Positions 39,519 through 62,594 of a DNA stretch of 64,000 bases are shown here, piece after piece; within the stretch, counting starts at the first letter, position 1; every line of letters starts with the position of its first letter. This stretch comes from Anas platyrhynchos (taxonomy: Eukaryota; Chordata; Aves; Anseriformes; Anatidae). The notes beneath the pieces were generated by a model, which made no database searches, was not told where the DNA came from, and was given only the letters and a program-made list of their open reading frames with translations. The stretch is taken from the NCBI RefSeq assembly GCF_047663525.1, contig NC_092602.1:10289501-10353500 (forward strand), written 5' to 3'. The position numbers and the translations under genes were made by a program.

Positions 39519-40075
39519 GGCGGCGGCGCGGGGCCCGGCGGCGCTGCGGGCGGGGCCGCTCAGCCGCCGGACGGGGCGCGGCTCCCCGCCCCCGCGGGCC
39601 GCCCCCTGGCCGCGGCCATCTTGGGTGAGGGCGGAAGGCGGGGAGGATAGGGAGAGTGGCTCAGCCTCTGATGTGGCTGCAGGGGGCTGTTCTGGCCTCC
39701 CAGCTCCCTCTCGGTGCGGGGCGGCGAGGAGGCGCGCTCGGGGTTTTGTCGGGGTGGTTTTAACGGCAAGGCGAGAATGTTGCCCTCAACAAAGATGGCG
39801 GCAGCGGCGACCTAAAAGCGGCACAGTATTTCCGGCTGACCCCCTTCCGTCATTGGCCGGCTGCGCACGTCGCGACGCTTTTTCTCCAATCTCATTGGCG
39901 AGCAACGCTAACGGCTCGGACGCCTCGCCCAATCCTCGCTGAGAAGGAGAGATCTCTGCTTTCCTATTGGCCAGCCAGCCGCGGCGGGAAGCCCAACGGG
40001 GGAGCGGCGCTGCTTTGGCGCCCACTTTGAGTGGGGGCGGCCCGCGGCTGCCGCCGTTCCCCCGCCGCCGCCGCC
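39519..40075. promoter_or_regulatory. Bidirectional promoter of UFD1 (-) and CDC45 (+)
   Basis: The start codons lie 557 bp apart, head to head. Five CCAAT boxes in either orientation (39852-39856, 39886-39890, 39894-39898, 39929-39933, 39966-39970) suggest NF-Y binding. E2F-type sites ggcgggaa (39983-39990) and tttggcgcc (40014-40022) lie just before CDC45, as expected for an S-phase gene. A perfect YY1 motif aagatggcggc (39792-39802), an inverted one (gccatcttg near 39615-39623) and an ETS-like atttccgg (about 39828-39835) lie on the UFD1 side. There is no TATA box. Sites are recognised by consensus only. Confidence 0.8.
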
Positions 40076-51835
<11,760 letters not shown>

Positions 51836-54160
51836 CGGTAAGATAGTTTAAAAAGGATTAATTCAGAATTCAATCACAGTTCAAGTTAGTAACCAAATGA
51901 CATTCATGTATTATCTGTAGAATAATGCACCAACTTTCAATGAAAAATGTAGAGAGAAAAGGAGAAAGTTTCTTACAAAGGCAATTGTTTATTCTCTTGT
52001 GAGGAGGCAGACAATGTATGAACAGAGTAACTTTTTTCCTTCAGACATTTAATTATGTTTCATCATGAGGCTTTATAACAAAGCTTTTCTTCATTATTAT
52101 TAACTTTCTGTGGCTTTTTAACTTCAGCTGGAGAAGGACCAGCTCTTTTTGTTGTGAGAGGAGATGGACATGTTAGTTAATTGCGATTGATAGTCTGTCA
52201 CTGACTTTTAATTATGATAACTTGTTTGAGCTCAGGGTGGAATCTTGGCCATAAGAATACAATTCTTTGCTTTGAGGTTAATGTAGAATGTGCATTTATT
52301 TACTTATTTTTACTTCTACAGTGTTCAGTTTTATGTTAGTGTGTAGTTTTTATCTGGACTAAAGATAGGCATTTAAGACCTTAGTTGTGACTATTTGCTT
52401 CACAGTAATTCAAATTCTTCTTTAAAGCTACTTTAGGGTAAGACAAGCTTTACTCTAGATCTAATGAGACACTACAATTGTTGCAGCTGTCTTCAAATAT
52501 GGACTGCTTTACGATGATGACATATTTTCATTGGTTTCTGTTTGTGTGTGCATATTTATCTCAGTCATCCGTGGGAATAGCTTGCTTTCTCCCAGAGAAG
52601 AAGCTAAACTAAATCATTTTGTAATGTTCGTTCAGAACAACATGCGAGACTGCCTGAAAGTATCTAAAGTAACTCCTGGTTCCTTTATGCCTAGATGAAG
52701 ATTTGATCTTTAGTATTTACACGTGAGGTAATCTCACAATGTTATCTTTATACCATGTATACAAAACAAAGCAGTAAAGTGAAGGCTTTGACAAGAGTCT
52801 GTGAATGTAGATAGGCCTAGGCAAATGACAAAATGACTTACCTTTTTTCAATGAGTATTGAAGCTACAATTTTTCCTCTTCTGTTCATTCAGAAGTTTGA
52901 AACAGTGGGTCAATAACTGCAGCTGTTCATTAGACAGCATAGCCATTCTTGGCTTCCAGGATTACTACATCTGTTTGTTTCTTTGTTTGTACTCTATGGA
53001 TCATTTCATATTGTCTTCTGTCCTTGTCATGCAGCGATGCATTTTGGCTCCTCGTGCTGGAAGCTGAGGATCAGATGCTATGAAATTATTTCAGATGTTC
53101 CAAAGTTCATGGTGCTGCAGTTGTGATGTTCATCTCGTTTTTGTTTTTTTTTCTTAAATGTGCAGATACAGGACTGTTGTTTTTGTTTCTTAGGAGGTTA
53201 AGAGGATTTTAATCTGAGCACACAGATATTTAATACTGCTTCTTTGTAGAAACCTAATCTTTGTAATGGCAAGACGTGTCAACTTAGGTGTGTTTGTAAA
53301 TTGAGTTTCTGTTTGTCAAACCTGCTTCTATTAGTAGATGTGATGTTTAGATATTGCTTAATCACAGAAAATAGGTTTTGAAGTTCTGTATTTATTTTTG
53401 CATTGTATTGCCATTCAAATATTCTTTTAAAATTTCTAGAATGCTTTTAATTTATCTTTTTTTATAAGAAACTTGTTGAAAACTCCCCTTGGACTTCTAC
53501 AGTATTGAAAATCTTTTTTAATACTATCAGGTTGAGGTCTTGTACTTTAGTTGAAATAACTGCTTTGTGATGCAGGTTTTATGAATTTTAGGGCTTTTAA
53601 AATCTAAGTAGTAAGAAAACTGTCAAGTACCAGGTTAAAACATAAACTATGGAGTACCGATATCAGTAAAACTTTTAGTCTTGCATTATGATACTGTATT
53701 GTCACTTGTATATTGGCTTTGGGAATAATTTTCCAGAAAGGAATCAACAATAATATGATAATTGTGCATGGACTATAGCATTGTAAATACTGACAGACTA
53801 GATCTATTCATTTCTATAACAGAAACTTAATTTCATTCTGATCATATGAAATTTTATTGCATTTTAGACTTATCCTGCTTCATATGGGGTGGGTATGTAT
53901 ATGTGTATGTTCAAAATTCTTTTCGTCTTGCCATGTTTGCTGGAATTATGAATGACTTTAATAGTTTCAGTGTACTGTAAAGGTTATGTATCATTGCGTC
54001 ATAATTTGTACAGACTTTTAATACAAGTTAATTTAATATTAAATGTGGTTTAGATGTAGCCAATGGAAAACTAATTAATCTATATATTTTATTCAAACAA
54101 AAGCATTTTTTAATGCTGTCATTTTATCCGAGCAATAAAATCCCTGTGCCAAACTATGGT
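51836..54160 (+). other. CDC45: CDC45 3' untranslated region, possibly with an intron
   Basis: After the TAA stop the sequence is ACG|GTAAGA, with a strong donor at 51838. A matching acceptor with a pyrimidine tract (tttttcctcttctgttcattcag) ends at 52892. If spliced, the terminal exon runs from 52893 to the AATAAA signal near 54134. Otherwise it is one 2.3-kb 3'UTR. No coding potential is evident. Confidence 0.55.
54134..54139 (+). terminator. CDC45: Candidate polyadenylation signal of CDC45
   Basis: AATAAA (agcaataaaatcc) is followed by T/G-rich sequence (gttgtgctttctt) about 30 nt on. It is the first canonical hexamer I find after the stop on this strand. Confidence 0.55.
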
Positions 54161-56329
54161 GACTAAAAAAGTTGTGCTTTCTTAGATTTAGTGCTGTGTT
54201 CAATACATGGCATAGTCTTGCGACTGGTGGGTATCTTGGCAAATCATTACCATTATTTTCTTTGAGGTTTTGTTTCTACTGTTTTTGCTTCATCCTCATT
54301 AGAAGCTCTGCGTGAATCCCTTCGTCTCACCTCACTAATTCTCATTTGCTGTTGTGTTCCCCCAACCCTTTGTTTTCACTCCAGTTCCCTGTCAGGGTAT
54401 GTTTGATTTCTACTGCTACTGCATTTACTTGCTATTCTGATAAATGCAGATCTTGCCTTGCATTAAAGAAAAGTTGAGCATGTATGTGCATGTATGTATC
54501 TGTGTTAGTAGGTGACTAGCACGTCTTAAAATGGACAAATTCACAGGCAAATTGTTCCTTTAGGATAAGCATATTGTGTTCTGCTGGGAGGATGAGAAAG
54601 GGGAGCTATTTTTTTGTGCTGAGATGTCTTGTTAATTGCTTTACTGGCCATTTCTTTGACCTCCAAATAGATGTGTTAGTACATAAAGTTGTGGGTTGTG
54701 GATACTTTAAATGGGGAATAAGCTTTCCTTTTTTTTTTTTCTTTTCTTTTCTAGAGGTTCTAACTCTACCAACATCTACAGGAGTTGCCAAGAATGCTTT
54801 AGCAAATTTTAGAATTGATCAGCTGTTGAACTGATCCTAAAGCTATCAACTGTGTCCCAAAATCAATCAGTGATCCTAAATACTATATTTAAAAGAAAGT
54901 TCTTACATCTGTATGAGAATCTAAATGTTTCTGCCAATAGATAGAACTTCTAATGTGAATGCTTTAGAATATCTGAAATAGTATCAGATACTTCCTGTAT
55001 AGTTTATTTTATTCTATAGAATTTGTAGATGGATACATTAATACTATTTACTTGGAGAAATCTTGTATAGAAAGATCCAAACTTGTGCAGTGCCCAGTGT
55101 GTAGATATATAAGTAGCTCAGTTCAAGAGCAGTAAATCGGTGGCTTGAGTGGCTCATTGAAACTGTGTAGGCTAGCTAAATTGGGCTCCTCTTACACTTA
55201 AGTGTTGGGCAGAGACTCCAAGCCAAGAACTCTTGACATTGTTCATGAAGAGATTATCATGGGTTTGATTTATTTGCCCAAACAGAAAGTGTGGTTCTAA
55301 CATGTCATTTTAAGAGAAATAGAGTACGAAGAAATCGGCTTACCCTCTTAGATGTATGGTGACATTCCTCTAGCAATGTCTGAATGCAAATAGAAACATT
55401 CCCTAAGGATTATATTTAAGCTGCAGTAACTCTTTTTCCTCCAGTGTATTTGTTTGCTGTAGTGCTACAGCAAACTAAATCGTCTCATTTAATTACTTCT
55501 GTTTCTCCTACTGTTTTACAGAACAACGAAAGTACAAAATAAACGAAAATCCTTTAAGATTTCTTTTCTTTTTAAGAAAATAAAGTAACAAACATTCTTG
55601 CATACCAAAGTACTGAAGCAGCTGAACAAGCTGACTAAATCATGCCATTCCGGCACAGTGCTTCGTGATAGTTTTATTTCTGGGGTGATAAGTTTAGGCA
55701 TAATTGAAATTGCATAGTAAGGACTTCGTGATTGGAGTTGAAGTGAATCTCTTTCCCCAGAAGAACTGTAGTGACTTAACAGACTTGTACTTAAGAACAT
55801 CAAAGTTGTATAGCGGTAAAAATTAATTCTTACTTCCTTTATTCTTCTTAAGAAAAACAACAGCAAGTATTACAGCTTTTTTGTATGAATGAAGTTCTGG
55901 GTTTATACCAACTTGAACACAAAAATAACCACAGGGGGAGACCTGAGGGCCATTTAATCAGTATTTTGACCTCTAATGTCAAAAGCAGGTGCTAGGAAAG
56001 AGTATAGAAACAAAGCAATTACATACGATGCTTCCTTCCACATGCAAACAGAAGTACTCTCCCAGCCCTTGCACTCAAGGACATCCTGAACCAGATGTGT
56101 TTTTTGTGCATTTGGTACCTGTCAGTAGTTATCTGCAAATCTGGATAACTTCCTCCTGAATCCTTGTAAAATTTTATCCTGAGCAATATTGTGTAGTGAG
56201 CAAATCTGTAGCTACATGTAGCTAGATGTTGTGTGAAAACATTCGAATTGTTAATGTTTTTCTCAACTTCCCAATTGTTGGCCTATTTTCATGCTGTATG
56301 GTCCTTACACATTTCCCTTGCATACTCAT

Positions 56330-56690
56330 TTTGTAAACCTCTCTTGTATTCCCCACAGTCAACTTTTTCCTGTCTGAAGAGTCACAGCTGATTTTTTGCT
56401 TTTACAGCAGCTGTTCTGTGTCTTGATTACTGTTGTACCTCTCTAAATCATTTTCAGGCAGGCGAGAATAAAAACTGTATGCGGTATTCAAGATGCAGGT
56501 GCAAAAGTGTTATCAAGAGCATAATCATGTTGCTTGTTCTCTCTTCTGTTTAATAGTTCTTAACACTCACCTTTCACTTTTTAACTGCTACTGTGCACCA
56601 ATCTGATGATTGAATTGATACAGCTGTTGTGACACCAGTATGTAATTCCTGACTGGTAATAGTCCAAATTAGCATTGTTTTCTTGGCAGG
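56330..56690 (-). mobile_element. Degenerate ancient CR1/L3-like LINE relic
   Basis: The plus strand contains recognisable but heavily mutated pieces of the reverse complement of the widespread amniote L3/CR1 3' region: cggtattcaagatgcagg, then ttcttaacactcaccttt, then aactgctactgtgcacc, and finally gtgacaccag followed by cctgactggtaatag. The order and spacing match the consensus as I know it. The divergence implies an old insertion. The ends are approximate. Confidence 0.6.
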
Positions 56691-59600
56691 TCCATCACTT
56701 TACACACATCCAAGCAAAATCTGTTCAGCAGTGGTTATTTTTCCAAGTCAAAGCAAGAGCACAGTTAGTTTGCTGCACTGAAAAACTGATAGGAAAAGTA
56801 TAAGAAAAAAATTGTCAGACTCTTCATCACTGAATCATATATAAGTGGATGTAGAAAATAAATTTTGGCAATTTGGTAATAAAAGATGGCAAGAAAATGA
56901 AACAGCCTAATGCTAAAATAAAGATGATAAACTGTTTGCAATTTTAGAATTGAAGTATTTTTGGAAGATAATTTCATTCTGTTCTCGTGAATGAAAGTAA
57001 AAGCCTCTTCGTTCAGAAGTAAAAGACAGCTGAGCAAACTTATTTTGCAAATATTCACTTACTTGCTACCGTAAAACTTTTATATAAGAACTGAAAATAT
57101 TCCTGGGCTGAATAGTGGGCAATAGTAGCTTTTATTTTTTCTTCCTCCTTGATCTAGTGAAGTGTGTATGTCTATCCTCAGACTTTTATGCTTTAGTATT
57201 TAGATGAAATTATGTTTGATAGTAACTGCTCTAGTTCTTGAGCCATAACAAAATCAGTTGCAGTAGCTGCTGTTTCTTCCTACTACTCACTCTGACTGAT
57301 GTCTTAAGCCAACTAATTTTATGGCAGAAGCAATAAAATGGAGAGATTTTAGTTTGATTTAATCTAGTCTACCATTGACACTAATTTGTTAGCAGAGAAC
57401 AACCATTGCATTTAAATCTGATGATGTGAGAGCAATAAATCATTGTTTTAACCACTAATCTGGAGAACAGTGGTTTTAAGGCCTGAAAAAATGGAAGTTT
57501 TAAAATCCGTCTCTTTTATAGTAGATTTTTGAAGATGACTTCGTCTTGAGTTGAATTGGCTACTGAGGTTGTGCTAAGTTGCAAAGATGGGAGTAGAACA
57601 GAAGGGTATTTATAAAAAGGAAAGTTGGAGTAATCAATAGGTTATCACAACTGAGGAAGAAACAAAACTTAAAATGTCTGGGACTACTCTCAGCAGAGTA
57701 AACAGTATCATCATTTCATCACTGGCTTTGTGCGTATATCCGTCAGTCACAATGGGTTGGATTCCTCCATAGAGGGAATATTCTTGAAAACATTCCTCTG
57801 AAAGTTATTTTGAGGGTAAGTCTGGCTTGTTGAAGGGAAAGAAATGTTTGTTTCTCTAGATGGAAAAATTGAAGTCCCTCTTGGCTCTTGTGTACCATTG
57901 TTGGCTTCAAGGTGGTACTGAAAGTTCCCTTTGGATCAAATTCAAGGACTAAGGAAAAAATGCTGCCCAGGGTGGAGCTCTAAAGCACAGTGGCACCTTT
58001 ATGCACAAGTCTCTAGGTTATAAAACTTCTTAGGAGGAAATATTACAAAACACTCACTAGGGAAAGAAAATGATGTGAACTTTTATTTCAAAATGCTGGA
58101 AGAGAACGTGATTGCAATTGAGTTTTGTTACTCACAAAGTGGCAGAATTAGAGAAGCAAGACAATGGTCAAATGCATCAAAGTAAGCAAGAGATCTTTTA
58201 CTCAACTGTATGCAAATTCATGATGGTCCTGGGTCTGACAGAGAACAGGGCATGTGGGTTTCCCAGCCATTGCTGCTGTGTTGAAAAAAAATGTTCTTTC
58301 TTTTGTCTGGTTGAGGCAGTTGTGTCTGCTGGGTACTTGCTCCAACACTTGATACTTTTTCTTGCTACATGTTACTCAGTCGTGGAACTAGGCAACATAC
58401 CAATAACAAGTGGTGATGCTAAAGAAGGTGTCTAGTAATTTAGTATCTCAAGCATTTAGCAGAGTCTCTGCTGTGTGCTGTTCTCAATGAGCTGAAGGGG
58501 TGGAAGAATTCCATAGATTAGAATTCAAACCAAGCTCTATGTAGAGAGCTTTCATATAGAAATTTATGGGCAAGCCTAATCATATCTCATGAACTAAATG
58601 AAGGTAAAATGTATACACAAGTCAAATCTCACAACACAGCTCATTCCATCGCTGGATTTGGGTCTATTTAATTAAGTCTGGGTTAGATTTGTTTTTTAAT
58701 TCCCCAGCTTAACTACATTCTTCTTCTGAAGTCAAACAACTTAGTGATTTAAGAACCATAGCTTATTTCTCTGGGTATTCCTTGATACTAAGTAAGTTAC
58801 CTATATCAGATAAATACTATGATGTCCTGAGTCTTTTGTTTTCTTTTCTAAACCAGTTTTAATTGAGGTGATAACTTCCTGGCCCTTGCAAAAGGTAATG
58901 TTCCATTACAAAAAGAGGTGCTGTCTTTTTAACTGAGTAGAGCTCTCAGTCACCTCTTCTCATTGTTGCAGCATGTCTGTTTTTTCAGTCCCTGTGGTGT
59001 TGGTGTCTCTTTCCACTGTTTAGCTCGGTGGAATTTACTTTCATTTAATCATTCATTTGCAGCATGTCAGTGGAAAATCGGAGGCACCTGCCACTGAATT
59101 GGAAAGAATTCACAGGGGTGTTCAGCTCTTTATGTGTTTTTATTTGCTGAAAGAAGTCACCAAGGGGCTCCTGAAATAAGTATGGCATTAATAATTCTCT
59201 CCTGTCTGAACTGAAAGTCTAGCTGGATCACCAGCCTATAAGAAATGGGTGTGTAAAATGGTATTTTTAAGCACACTGTTGTGATCACCATGGTAATTTG
59301 GGACTCAAGCACCAGGACAGTGAAATAAATTTTTCAGGCTATGTTGTCTTGTGGCAACTACTTGCTGTTAACATTCTGGCTGCATATTTGAAACTGTAGC
59401 CCTTCTTAAGAGATTGTTGCATTTCAAAACACATGTGTAGTATGGTGCACATGGCAGAACTGGAAGGAACAACAACTCTTGACTCCACATGCACTGTCTA
59501 AATTTCTCTCTTCCTATTGCACAGAGTGGTAACCGTTAAATAACAAGCATCGTCAATTTTTACCTGAGGCTGCTGTGTTTGCTTCAGGAAAGCCCATTTG

Positions 59601-62425
59601 AACTGGAAGGGGCCTTTTCCATCACGTATCTGCAGTTATGTATAAGGAATTTGGTTAGAGCTTGATTCTGACTTCCATTGCTGTGAGGATGTAATTGCTT
59701 CTTCCCTTCTCTCCATTCCTCAGCAAATCAATGTTTTCTTTTGCAGCTTCCATCTCAGTCCAGACATGCACCCTACCTCAACGTGTCAGTCAACCTACAC
59801 AGGCTGTGGCATTGTCTTTTTCAGCTCCACCCTGAAGACAAGCTGGCTTGCATTATAAAAAGAGGTCCTCTTGAAAAAGTTTTCTGGTTCCACCACCACC
59901 ACCTTTTTTTGTTAAGTTGTTTTTTTCCCCTATTGGTAACTGTCCAGTTCAAAGCAACTCAGAAGGGCAATGTGCTACTTCTTTAGCTAATCACTCTGAG
60001 GGTTAGACTACATTCTGGGAACTCTTGTTCACGTGAGCTCAAATTTAAAAAAATCACTTTCTCTACAGTCTTGTGATGTAAATCTGCTCCCCAGGTTATT
60101 CAGCATGTCCTGTAAATCTTAGAGGACTTAGAAAAGTTCATCAATTAATGGAAAGAGGATCTTGCCCTTAACAGCTGCAGAACTTGTGCTGCAATATAAT
60201 TCTGTAACTTGGTACTTCAGGTGGGAACTCCGGTGGTTTATGCTGTGCAGTTTGGTATGTAACATATTCTCCTGTCTTATAGTAATTGCCTCCTAAATGG
60301 CTCTGAAGGTTATTTAGTGCATTTATGCTGTTGATATTTGCCTCAGTCAGATGCTTCCTGCTCACTAGATTAAATCAATATCCAGGTTTAATCTTATCTA
60401 CAGCTGAGGCTTCAGGTAACTAGTACCAGGCCAGCTGAGCTCCAAATACAGATAGCGATGTTCCGCTTGAGGCATCTAGGACATTAAAGGCAACATCTGT
60501 CCATTTCTTTCATTTTCTCACTCGCTGAAATCTTCTTGACAGAATAGGTTTTCTACTTCATAATACAATGCAGTAAGTTCTTTATTTACGCTTGTCAGTA
60601 AAATTTATTACCCTTTGGTGTTAATGGCACCCTGTAAGTGTATGCTCTCAGAATCATGCCATTTTTGAACTGTGTTAAGCTTTCAAAGCTAAACTTTGAA
60701 AAATCAAGCACAATCCTTCAAATACCCATATGCACGTATGGTAAAGTACTGGTGGGATTTCCCAGATAGGCTCATTCTAGGGAAGGAAATATTGTCTCCC
60801 TAAAACAACTTGCGAGAGAAAAAAAAAACAACAAACCGTTACACATTATTTTTCTCACTGCCTGCTGTTTCTCTCTCCTTGTGAGATTCTGCTACCTCCA
60901 TGTTATCTGTCTCTAATGCCAAGCTAAGCTGCCTTCCCTATTTCCTACTAGTGTTCGGAATCTCCCTCAAGATAACAGTTTAGGTTTCTTTATCCTGGTA
61001 TTTGGTCCTAGTTTGTTCACACCCACAGAAACAGCATTTGCTCATGCATGGGAGTAGGTATACGGTTACCTGCTTTGCAAATCCAGCATGTGCTGCTTCA
61101 TGAACATGAAGAAGGGGAAGAGGATTGTTGTTTCAGCTGGTTCCGCTCGTAATGTAGCTATGGAGGCAGAACAGCTGATATCAGTGTTAAGGACAGAGTA
61201 GTTAGAACAATAACAACGAACATATCCTCTGTGAGAGGCTTTTTCCATGCTAAAGCTACTGAATTCTGACTCAGTCCTGCTGCCTACTGTTGTAGAATAT
61301 CCCTTCAGCAAACTGAGCGTAGCATGCTCTGTCGAAGGGAAGCATTCCAACTGTTGCATGCAAAACTGAGAAGGGAACCTGAAAAGGACTGAAAATGACA
61401 GGGTGAAAGACAAAAATAGAAAATAAAGGCTAACAGGAAAAGAGAGACTGAGTAACAATAGAGGGTGAGCAGTAAATCCGGTTTGCCTTTCTAGCTCAGG
61501 AAGGTGTCTTGAAATCTGTATTTCAGGGCACCCACTGGGTGGTCACCAGAGCTCTTTTGAGTGTGTGAAATGAAATGGAAAACAATAGCTCGGCGGCAAT
61601 TGCTTTTTTTCTTCTGATGAGGTGTTCCTTGAATTACCAGCACGACTCCTGCTTGATTTAGCAGGGAATACAGCCAGGCATTTCCTGAAACGACAGCACT
61701 ACATGATGCTATTAGAAATGCTAAGTGAAAGGTTCTGCTGTGAATAATGAAGGGAAGGGAATAGGATATGGGAGTGTGCCCCACTAAACCGTATCTGCAA
61801 CAAAAGGGGGAATGAAATGTAGTGCAGCTGAAGAGGGGCCATATACCCAAACTGAAAATCTTCATCTCTTCTTTGAACAAGTGGATGATAGGAAGCGAGA
61901 AGATCTCTTGGGAAGAGATGTGTATTTTTGGAATGGTTAGAAGCTGATGCCAGCATTGTCTGTGTTCATCCTTGTCATTTATTTTTTTTCTCCTATTGTC
62001 TGTTAAACTCTTAGCTCAGTGCTTCTTTATGGAGACTTTTTGCTGGTAAATGTAAATATTGTTCATGTTCTTGGCTAATGTCCCATTTTGACTGGCCACC
62101 GTGTATGCATGTATCTGCTTACTCATCTGTTCCACTATCTGCAAATAACCAATAGATGTTTCCTTTTTAAAGAAGGTTTCTTCTCTGAACCTTTCAAAGA
62201 TAGCAATGCTGTACATGGCTCCAAGAGCACTGCACTGACTTGGCAGAAACTACTTCAGAATTGCTACTCCTCCTCCCTGCTTACAGCCCTTAAGAAAAAA
62301 ATGTGATGACCCCTCATTTTTTTGTTATTCAGCACATTTTTGTGGTCTTTTATTTCATTAAATTTCAAACTGTTTTAATTTTCTCCTTCCCTCACCTTCT
62401 CTCTTCAGCAAAGCTGATGTTAGAA

Positions 62426-62513
62426 AGACTGCCTCTGATTCAAACGGACAGGGAGACCCAAAAGGACATTAGTCCTTTTGGGTCTCCCTGTCCGTTTGAA
62501 TCAGAGGCAGTCT
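62426..62513. repeat. Perfect 42-bp inverted repeat with a 4-nt loop
   Basis: The left arm 62426-62467 (starting agactgcctctgattc, ending ccaaaaggac) is the exact reverse complement of the right arm 62472-62513, with only atta between them. I checked the pairing base by base; the pair flanking the stem (62425/62514) is mismatched. The arms are not low-complexity. Confidence 0.97.
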
Positions 62514-62557
62514 GTGACAAATTAATGAGTAATAGGTGTAATTCTTAATGTAATTTG

Positions 62558-62594
62558 TAATCACTAATTTGTAGTGATTATATTCACTACAAAT
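62558..62594. repeat. Overlapping short inverted repeats
   Basis: taatcacta (62558-62566) pairs with tagtgatta (62572-62580). atttgtagtga (62567-62577) also pairs with tcactacaaat (62584-62594). The two hairpins share bases and exclude each other. They lie 45 bp right of the large palindrome. Confidence 0.9.

Noticed and set aside
39063-39942. Long frames over the UFD1/CDC45 promoter
   Set aside because: They are CpG-island artefacts that read through introns or promoter DNA.
58112-58435. 107-codon frame on the plus strand right of CDC45
   Set aside because: No homology or splice context is recognisable, and its length is within chance expectation for this much sequence.
61066-61880. Two adjacent minus-strand frames of about 130 codons
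   Set aside because: They resemble no known family, have no exon signals, and are rich in residues typical of translated AT/CT-rich noncoding DNA.
62303-62548. 81-codon frame reading through the large palindrome
   Set aside because: It spans the palindrome by chance; there is no family resemblance or splice context.
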